NCBI RefSeq assembly: GCF_024763615.1
Contig: NC_077224.1
Coordinates: 73,356,712 to 73,420,711, forward strand
Direction: 5' to 3'
DNA from: Phlebotomus papatasi
Lineage: Eukaryota; Arthropoda; Insecta; Diptera; Psychodidae
DNA: 64,000 bases
Numbering within the stretch: position 1 is the first letter of the stretch; each line of letters begins with the position of its first letter. The translations under genes were made by a program, and so were the position numbers. The notes under the pieces were generated by a model, which was given only the letters and a program-made list of their open reading frames with translations, was not told where the DNA came from and did no database searches. Below, in pieces: positions 55,871-64,000 of the stretch.

Positions 55871-58800
55871 AAGATATATCAATGCAATTTCTTTTAAAAA
55901 AAAAAAAACAAAAGAAAAAAACAATCTCTCGCGTCTTTGCTTTTCTCAAGAGAAGTCACGATGAAAAGAATATACACCATAATTATTCTGACGTATTTTT
56001 TGTTTGTTTAGAAAACTGGTAAAAAGCGCGAAACACTGAGAGAAATATTTGCTGGTATTTCTCCGAATAAAAATTCACTGTTGCGAAAATTTCATTTTTG
56101 AAGTCATTATAAATTTTTGAAGTAACGATTTTTTTGTTAGTATGAAAATTTAATTGTTAGAGAGCATCTTATAGAAATCATATAATATCAGATACGGAAT
56201 AAATTCTTAGGGAGATTCTTAAATTTATCAGAAAAAAAAACATAAATCTTGAGAAATATATAATGAAGAATAAAAAAAAAACAGTAAAAGTAAAAATATT
56301 TATGGTATATAAATTAAATTAATTGAAATATATTTATGTTACAAAGTCGACTCACATTTTAATAGTAATTGTAATTGAAGATGAAAAAAATTATAACTGA
56401 TATTAATTGTAAATATACAATAAAATGATGAAGAAAAACTTTCTTGAAAGCGAAAAAGAAATATTTACCGAGAGATAAATTTGTAAATATAATTTTTTTC
56501 TAGTATTTTTGTCCTCCTTTTTCCTTCATATCTTCTTTTTCTAGGACTCTAAAGTTACATTTGCAGTAGATAAAGATAAAAAAGTAAACTTTTCTGTTAT
56601 TTGGGTGATTTCTTTTATACAACGTATCATCTCTCACAAAAGATATATTAAGAGTAAAAAAAACTTATAGACATTTCATTGAGAGTGTTGCTCGTGTTGC
56701 TTTGGTGGGAATTGCCTAACTCTGGGAGAAAAAGTTTGGGATTTTTTTTAGTACTACGTGGGAAAAAAATTGTGAGTACTAAAAGATTAAAACATGTTAC
56801 AAAAAATATTATCCTTAATGTTATTCATTGCCAAATGAATGACTTTATATTTTTCCTGGCCAATAGAACATTATAGAAGTGAAAAATTTTTGTACTAATT
56901 TTGGTTTTAGACCAAAAATCTCTGGGGTATCAATTAAATCGAACCGATAGATATTAAAATTTCATCCAAATAGGTGATAGATTTCCTGTTCCATAGGAAT
57001 TCAAATCTCCATTAGGAACGAATTTAATTGGTCTATTTAGTACATAGCATATTTTGTTTGTGGAAGTCGTGAAAGTACTAAAAACCCAGTTTCATAATCT
57101 TCTAATAAGAAAATAAACAGATTTTTCAATTGATTTTAGCAGAATCTCTTTTTATTTTGTTATTGACCGTTGATTATTCAGTTGTACTAAAAATTAGTAC
57201 TAAACAAATATAGTAAATGATGTTGTCAAACATATTCAACATTAATAAAAGTGGTCTACCAGGAAAAGTCCAAGTGTGCTTCAATGAAGGTTTAGTACTT
57301 TTAGTACACTTAGGAGTACTAAAGAGCTATTTCATTAATATTCAGGTACACTTTAAGCAGGTTTTATAAAAATACCTGCGTTAAGTTACATAGATTCTCA
57401 ATCTAAAGGACAAATTTCTGGTAGCCAAAATTGACAGGACTTTCTTTATGAATTTGACACATGTCAAATCTGACATTTTCTCTCAGATTTAGAAAAAGTT
57501 CCACTATAATTTTTACGTGTTTCACTGCACTTTTATAAAAAAAGGAAATATATATAAAAAATAATTTCTAAATGGATCGCAGAAGGAAGAATTTTAAAAT
57601 TCTTTCTTAGATGTTATAAAAACAAACAATAATCACACGTATTAAGGAATTATATGAAAAATAAATGTGACTCTTCAATGAAATGATTAACCACCCGAAG
57701 AAAGAATCGATATTAATATTCTTTCGTACTTCAACACATTTTTATATTTTGGTTTTGCCCACAAAGATTTAAAAAAAAAACAAGCAAACCACAAAACTTC
57801 GTGAGAAAGAAATACAATGCCTTTTTATTAAAAAAAAAACAATACACACACATAATATAAATTTATTAAATTACTATAAGTGAGTGTAATATTGATAATT
57901 TTTTTCTTAAATAAGGAAGTTTATTGAAGTGAAGAAAAAAAATATTAAAGCTACCGTAAAATCAACGTTAGATGTTTATAAAATGAATAAAAATGATTTT
58001 TTAGTTTTTATCTCTTTTATTTTTGTGAAAGTTTTTTAAAAAATAAAATAATAATATTTCTCATCCATGTCTGGAGGAGCTTTTTATCCTCCCAAAAAAA
58101 AAACAACAAAAGTTTTTCCAGCATGGAAATTGTTAGAAATATTTGCCCGAATCTCAATCCGTACTAAGAAATAAAAGAAAAAGAAAAATAATTTAATTGT
58201 GAAGAAAATCTGCGTGGAAAAAGCTTAAACATAAAAGGAAAAATTGTATAGAAATTGGTTATTTAAAAGAAATTTAAAAAGAAAAATCTGTGGGTGTGTC
58301 GATGAAACTCAAAAAGAAGAAAAAAAATAAATTATCATCTCAAACATTGCATAAGAATGATGAAAGAAAGAAAAATCTTAATCAGCTAATTGAAATGTGA
58401 CCAAGCGTAAAAATTATTACTATAAAAGTATATAGAGTAATTAAGAGAATGAAAAACATAAGCTTAATGATTAAAAAAAAAGGCATACTTAAGAACTTAT
58501 TACTGTAATTTGTGTGTTATGGAGAAAAACAGAAAAGCAGAAATGGAAACATGAGAGATTTTCCTCATTAATTCACAGAGAAAAAGAGAAAAAGAGAGAA
58601 AAACAACAACATTGATAAGATTTCTTATTTTTATTCTCTCTTATCTCAAGAAAATTTTAAAAAGTTTTATGAAGGAGAAAAAAATTTGATAAATTGGCTA
58701 AAAAAAATAAAGAATTGGGTTAAGGTTCTTGTCTCGAGATAGACAGTTTGAATTAAACGAAAACATAAAGCATATTTTTTAAAGAATGAAAAAAAATTTG

Positions 58801-59276
58801 ATAGATTTTTGCATGGAATTTCTTTTGCAATGTATTAGCTGCAGATCGATGTGAACTTTTTCGTCTTACAGTGAGATTTAAGGAAAGAATAGAAAATGCG
58901 GAAAAAATTTGACATTTCGCATGATTAGAATCATTTTTTGTGGATGAGAGTGACGAGAAGAATTATGGTAAAAAAAAAACAAAACAAAAAACAAGTGTAA
59001 TACCACATTTTATTTAATAAAATTTATTAACAGTTGGCTTCTTAAATAAAATAGCCTTTGTAGTCTTTTTTCCCGGTATATTGAACTGCTACGTTGGGTG
59101 GTGCTCTACAACTTCATTGCGGCAATTCCATTCGCTTTGAATCATAACCATATAATTTCGAAACAAAACAAGCTGAAGTGTATGATATGACATACTGAGG
59201 TGGTTTTATTGACCAAGACAAAATGGCTCAATAGTCTGAAATTGCGGAAAACAACATTTATAAAATCGCAAAAGTA
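55871..59276 (+). other. Rtnl1: Probable long Rtnl1 3' UTR and downstream flank
   Basis: Very AT-rich with many poly-A/poly-T runs and almost no transposons, unlike the introns. The first good polyadenylation hexamer after the stop is AATAAA at 56419-56424; others follow at about 57244, 57986 and later. Nine copies of GTACTAAA or TTTAGTAC lie between 56747 and 57323. The real 3' end cannot be placed from sequence. A short plus-strand frame at 56679-56876 is not convincing. Confidence 0.5.
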
Positions 59277-59606
59277 CAGTAGACTCTCTCAAATTCGGGC
59301 ATTTGGGACCGAAATGTCAACCGGATTAGAGAGAAATTCGGGCGTCAATTTGTTTGAAATGTAACGATTTTTTGTTCATTTGCATACTCATATTGAGTTT
59401 CCATGCTCATTGATATTATAAATTGCATGAAAACCACTTATTAATGCAAAATCACATCAAAACTAAGACAAATTTGAGCATATTTGCTTCATTTGATAAT
59501 CATAATCGAACTTGAAAAATGTCAACAAACTATTTTCGAATTTAACTGCTGCCCGAATTAAAAAGTAGCCCGATATTAAAAAAGCCGAATTAGCGAGAGT
59601 CCACTG
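59277..59606. mobile_element. TA-flanked MITE, CAGTAGACTC (ATTCGGGC) family
   Basis: Ends CAGTAGACTCTCTCAAATTC and GCGAGAGTCCACTG, TA flanks (59275-59276, 59607-59608). Near-identical layout to 44323-44663. Confidence 0.9.
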
Positions 59607-59893
59607 TAAATTGGCTCCGTTCAGTAATAACCTTTCGAAGAGACAAAAGTCACTCCAAAATCAAGCCAAACCTATTCGAAAATCTAGACCAGTAGCCTAA
59701 AGTGGAAGTTCACGTACTCGCCGCTTTAATGGTAATTATACTCCCATTTCGAATTTCGGTATTCTTGACACTTCAATCGCCAACAATGTTAACAACAGTG
59801 TGTAAACGTTTTTGTTGCAAAAAGAGAATTTTTGTGTAGTTTTGTGGAGTTTCAGGATTGCAGAAAGTTTGAATTGCAATTTAATTAAAATTA

Positions 59894-60373
59894 CAGTAGA
59901 GCCCTGCTATAGGCCATCGCTCTATAATAGTAAAAAATGTATCAACCGTTGATTTCAAAACACTGATTTCAAGTTAGATTATGATTTTTTAGTACGCGAC
60001 AAGTAATGTTGTCATAATTATTTTAATATTTTTGGCAAACTTTATTGAGTAGTTGTGATAATTGTGATCCATAATGAAGAGAACGAGGACAAGTACCACA
60101 ATCGCAAAGAAAGTGGAAACCGTCGAGCAATTTGAATACTAAAAGTTCTTGATAATTTTAAAAAATAACATGGACTATATCAGAGACGTGCAAGAACCGT
60201 TGAAACAGAATTAACGTCAAAAGAAACATGTACATCAAGGGTCAAAACGTCAACAGAACAAACTTATTTTGACGTTTATTCGGTTTCAATGGTTTTTGCA
60301 CACCTCTGGACTATATAGTGCGACCCAAGTGTCAAATCTGGAACCAAATATGGCCTATAGCGGGGCTCTACTG
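59894..60373. mobile_element. TA-flanked MITE, CTATAG family, with nested hAT-like MITE
   Basis: Ends CAGTAGAGCCCTGCTATAGG and CTATAGCGGGGCTCTACTG, TA flanks. It keeps a 22-codon frame at 60074-60142 (MKRTRTSTTIAKKVETVEQF then EY, stop) identical in layout to that at 50827. It is lengthened by the insertion 60181-60308. Confidence 0.9.
60181..60308. mobile_element. 128-bp hAT-like MITE with 8-bp target duplication
   Basis: Inverted ends CAGAGACGTGCAAGAACC and TTTTTGCACACCTCTG continue imperfectly for about 40 bases. The host sequence GACTATAT is present on both sides (60173-60180 and 60309-60316), an 8-bp target duplication as made by hAT transposases. The sibling MITE at 37285 shows the uninterrupted host sequence. 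Confidence 0.9.
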
Positions 60374-60690
60374 TATAAGCCCATTAAAAATTATTTTAAA
60401 CAAAAATTATCGTAAGTGCTCATAAAAATTAATCAGAGTGTGTCGTAATTTATTCATTTTTGGGAAAGTTACGACAAATTTTCATACAAATTTTTCTCTA
60501 ATCAGCATTTGCCGTGACTCCTTTTGCTCGTTTGCGTGGCTTGTAATTTGCACCAAAAATGTAATATTTCTCATTAAAACGTTCACAAACTCTTCCAAAT
60601 ATCCAAGCACAGTGCGAATAATGCTATATTAAATCAATTCAATATTTGGGAGAAAAAAAGTAAGAAAAAATTCCTGTCCATCTGTCATTA

Positions 60691-61026
60691 CAGTAGACTC
60701 TCGCTAATTTGGCTCTTTTAAGATCGGTCTACTTTGTAATTCGGGTGGCAGTTAAATTCGAAAAAAGTTTGTTGTCATTTTCACATTTGTTTATTCTCGA
60801 AGCAAAAATATGCTCAAATTTTTCATGATTTGTCTTAGCTTTGATGTGATTTTGCATTATTAAGAGGTTTTTATGAAATTTATAATAGCAATGAGCACAT
60901 AAACTCAATATTAGTATATGCAGATGAACAAAAAATCGTTGCATTTCAAACAATTTGCTGCCCGAATTTCTCTCTAATTCGGTTGACATTTCGGTCCCAA
61001 ATGCCCGTATTTGGGAGCGTCTACTG
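60691..61026. mobile_element. TA-flanked MITE, CAGTAGACTC (ATTCGGGC) family, inverse orientation
   Basis: Ends CAGTAGACTCTCGC and GGGAGCGTCTACTG, TA flanks. Interior is the reverse of 59277-59606. Confidence 0.9.
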
Positions 61027-61209
61027 TAATTCAAAACAAAACAAACGACATGGCGCACAAAATTTATTCAATAAAAATTTATGAAATAAAAGCTTTAAGG
61101 GACAGGGAAAAGTTTGTTTAATTGATTAATTTAGTCAAATAAAGGCGCTTATTATCGCTAGAGTTATTGAAACTGATATATTGCATTTTTGAAAATTGTC
61201 GTAAAACTT

Positions 61210-63067
61210 TCAAGATCTCCTGTTATTTAAAATTTTCGAAAATTCTTCTACCAATTTTTCGGAACAAAATTGTTGGCAAACTTCAAATGGTGTTTCATAA
61301 TCACAATTTTTAGTCACTAAAGCTTTTTTCACGATTTGAATCTGTAACACATTGAGCTTTTCAGTAAGCTCTTCGAAAGAGTAGCAATGCTCATTGTAGT
61401 TCCTTGCTATATGATGAAGAATGTTGTTTTTCTCTACATCTTCAATAGTTAATAGAAACACAATGTCGTTGTGAAGAATTGACGATAAGAATCCAATTGA
61501 ATCTTCGCAATGAAGAGGGGTTCTACCTCTGATATTCTGTTGTCGAAATAGCTGGAAGAGTTTCATGCTATCCTGGATATTTCTGGTGAACTTTTTTACA
61601 AATTCATCGAAAGTTTTGAAATTTTCAGATGTTTCATTCTTTCCGATGCAGTGAAAAAAGTTCTGATTGTATCTATTTTGAATTGCCATAATTTACAAAA
61701 CTTTTGTTGAATTAAAGAACTTGGTAAATATTTGGAAGAATTCCTTATTCCCTGATATAGCACAAATATGCAGAGGTGTATTGCCATCATGGCCAGTTTG
61801 TGAAACTTGTTCTAAAAGCAAGCACTCCCAGGAGCTCTCTAAATTTCTCCAATTCTTCAGAAATTGAAAAATAATATCATACACAGCTTCTGTATTTCCA
61901 TCAAGGATTAATTTTGCGATGTTGAGAAGAAAATTAATTTTCAAATTAAGCTTTTGCTTCATTACTCATTGCATTTTTGCAACATTTTTCAACAAATCTC
62001 TTCAAAGTTTTAATTTTCGAATCATCCCCCAAAAAACCAGCTAAATTATGAGCAAATAGTTATATCTTTCTCTTTTGATATTATTATTTATCATTAACGT
62101 TGTAGTTAGAAATGTATTTCAGAAGTTCATCTTCACGGTAATTTTCATAAACATATTTTATGTAAGAATGGATCATGAAAGCTCTATTGTTTTCCAAATG
62201 AAAATATTCTAATAGAGACATTCCTCCAAAGTGAGGACTTTTTGTAAGTTTCCTAACATCGTCTTTGGGTAAAACTTGTAAAAAATCTCGGAAGAGATAT
62301 TTTTTCTTTTCGACCCAAATGTAATAGAGTATAGAATGATTGTCTGACATGATGAAATCGTGATTGTTTTCTTGCAAAATCCTAATGCATCTCGAAGTAA
62401 TACTTCTAGGATGCTTTTCATGCTCGCTGAGATCTTCGAATTCATCAAAAATCGAAAGGAAATGATAAACTCGTTCCTCTTCTAGAACTAAACAGACCTT
62501 TTCAATCCATTCTAGATTTTACTTTGTCTTTAGAAAAAAAATTCAAAAAAATAAAAAATACCACTCTCTGAATATTTTGAAGTTACGCATTTTAGGAAGT
62601 TCTTTGGAGAAGTCCGTTAATGGATTTTCGGAAATGGCGAGAAGCTTTTCGAAATACCAATTGTAAATTGAAACGTCCTTCTTTGTTCGCAAACGATTTT
62701 TATTTTGCCTGATTATAAGGCTATCGATTTGTCAATGAGTACTTTTGGTCCTTTCGATATAAGTCAGAATTTTTCGAAAAACTTCTTTTTCGGAAACTCC
62801 GTACTTTATGAAAGCATTGTAGAATTTTTCTAAAAAGCCTACGTCATTGTTTTTAATTTTTTCGTCAAGGATTGTCGCATCAAAAGTTTCAAGAAAACTT
62901 ATAGCTTGTTCGGTACTTTGATCTTTATAATTTTGAACTAATGCACTAAAGCTTTCGGGAGATAAGGCAATCACCTTGTTACCTCGAAAAGCTTCTAAAA
63001 ATATATCTGGCTTGAAAATTTTATAATCTTGTGAAGATTTTTCATAGTAGTGCAAATACTCAAAAAT
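61210..63067 (-). pseudogene. Broken gene with ankyrin-like repeats
   Basis: The minus strand holds protein-like open blocks. In one frame, 63067-62735, 62731-62546 and 62518-62087 are separated by TGA at 62732-62734, TGA at 62543-62545 and TAA at 62519-62521. In another frame, 61962-61213 is broken only by TAA at 61693-61695. Ankyrin-type motifs are DGNTPLHICAISGNKEFF (just before the 61693 stop) and GRTPLHCEDSIGFLSSIL after it, plus NNILHHIARN; the N-terminal blocks (SPESFSALVQNYKDQSTEQA) carry no motif I recognise. Several isolated stops within otherwise open frames suggest a recently decayed gene rather than introns: the splice sites I tried between 62545 and 62519 did not restore the frame. 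Ankyrin repeats bind proteins; no specific function can be given. An expressed gene with unusual structure remains possible. Confidence 0.6.
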
Positions 63068-63189
63068 TCAAAATTCATCAGTTGCAAAATACACCCTCCA
63101 GCGTAGTTGAACTTTGGCCTTCAAAAATTCAAAATTGTGAATTTTCCACTCATAGGTAGGTATATGTATGAATGAAATGTTCACCTGAA

Positions 63190-63410
63190 GGGGAATTCTG
63201 TAGCAAGTATGACAATATCATATGACAAATTCTCATGGTAAAATTCGGGACCAGAACCACATTAAAACCCAGTTATCATCAAAATATCATTACAAAGAGT
63301 TCTGTGACGCTTTTAGTAATTTATATGATTTGGATGTTCTTTAAAACTTACCACATAAAAAAAAATTTAAATTTGTCATATGGCATTGGCATACTGTTGC
63401 AAAATTCCCC
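63190..63410. mobile_element. 221-bp MITE, GGGGAATTCTGTA family, copy 2
   Basis: Ends GGGGAATTCTGTAGCAAGTA and GCATACTGTTGCAAAATTCCCC, TA at the right edge (63411-63412). Sister copy at 44797-45023. Confidence 0.85.
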
Positions 63411-63589
63411 TACTGGGCTATCTCTGAAATTATATCTAAAAAATGAAAGATGCGTTGGATGATGTTGGTAGAAAAGGAGACTCAAGATAATGTCCACTGC
63501 GGAGCATGGGTGGAATCAGCGAAAACGGTAAATCGATACCTCTTATGTTTAACACTATAGACCAATAAAAAATATAATGAAAACTATGT

Positions 63590-63777
63590 TTATATTTATT
63601 TTATTTTTTTAGTACTTAATTTTTATTTGTATATTTTTAATGCTTTAGTTTTATAATTTGCTTCCTTGTGAGTTAAACAAATTTTGTACTATATTTATCA
63701 AGAAAAAATCCCTGTCCAACTTGTACCGGCGAATTGTCGAACTTGTAACACTATGTCCAAATTGTATCACTTCACCC
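63590..63777. mobile_element. Partial MITE with pogo-like right end
   Basis: The right part TATTTATCAAGAAAAAATCC, then TGTCCAACTTGTACCGGCG, and the end ATCACTTCACCC plus TA match the 9443 and 49845 family. The opposite end is missing or unrecognisable. Confidence 0.75.
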
Positions 63778-63852
63778 TATATATTAAATAAAAAACAGTA
63801 ATAATCTAATAATCAAAAAGATATATTAATTACCGGTATTGATTACCGATTG

Positions 63853-64000
63853 GCTGACGCAGCCCACAATCGGAAATTTCAAGACCTTTCAAATAAATCC
63901 AAATTTGACCAAATCGGTTGAGGAATAAGCTTTCCAGAGTGGTTTAACTTTTTTAAAGAAGCGTGGCTGTGGTATTTGTGAGAGAAAACGATGATCTTGT
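63853..64000 (+). repeat. Second copy of the AAGACCTTTCAAATAAATCC repeat
   Basis: Matches the minus strand of 15448-15540 over about 80 bases. It continues to the window edge, so the full extent is unknown. Confidence 0.5.

Larger units (their letters stand above)
54497..57323. repeat. Rtnl1: Cluster of the octamer GTACTAAA / TTTAGTAC
   Basis: Eighteen exact copies by eye, starting at 54497, 54982, 54992, 55160, 55279, 55581, 55594, 55605, 55741, 56747, 56776, 57036, 57075, 57184, 57197, 57291, 57300 and 57316, in both orientations. They sit in the last introns and the downstream region of Rtnl1, and never in its coding exons. The surrounding bases differ, so this is not a simple tandem repeat. 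Confidence 0.85.

Overview
The window is eukaryotic nuclear DNA from an insect, most likely a fly-lineage species. It is AT-rich, its genes are split by introns with GT...AG borders, its introns are crowded with small inverted-repeat transposons (MITEs), and the two genes I recognise are insect-type homologues of lace (serine palmitoyltransferase subunit 2) and Rtnl1 (reticulon). The species cannot be fixed from the sequence. A sand fly or other nematoceran is a guess from base composition and transposon load.

Layout. At 3.0-3.7 kb, minus strand, lie the first two recognisable coding exons of lace. They encode the N-terminus, the membrane segment and the start of the catalytic region; the rest of the gene lies to the left, outside the window. 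Reading the other way, Rtnl1 fills 8.4-55.9 kb of the plus strand and dominates the window. A long acidic/proline-rich first exon (8367-9048) is followed by about 43 kb of intron, then the reticulon-homology exons at 52120, 55361, 55631 and 55816. A 36-nt micro-exon sits at 35293-35328. Three further short ATG exons (31584, 40463, 46058) each end at a GT donor in the same phase as the main first exon, so Rtnl1 looks like a gene with several alternative promoters. All four assemblies sum to whole codons (431, 228, 209 and 216 aa). Downstream of the stop is a long AT-rich tail without transposons, with a striking cluster of the octamer GTACTAAA and its complement.

The Rtnl1 introns and flanks hold a dense, layered transposon population. 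There is an internally deleted pogo/Tigger-like element with a psq-HTH, CENPB-HTH and partial DDE transposase (28.7-30.3 kb) and short elements sharing its ends. Several TA-flanked families start GGGTAA or CAGTAGA, and some of these still carry the first 22 codons of a transposase-like protein. There are TTAA-flanked elements, an 8-bp-duplication hAT-like MITE nested inside a TA-flanked MITE, a LINE reverse-transcriptase relic cut by a MITE, long palindromes, two degenerate satellite blocks (18.1-19.6 and 32.3-34.3 kb), and a 1.8-kb element with internal repeats of about 300 bp.

At the right end (61.2-63.1 kb, minus strand) is a broken gene with ankyrin-like repeats. No CRISPR array, operon, rRNA or convincing functional tRNA gene was seen. 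The most interesting signals are the multi-promoter architecture of Rtnl1, the GTACTAAA cluster around its last exons and downstream tail, and the internally repeated 23.5-25.3 kb element with relatives at 27.4-28.1 kb.
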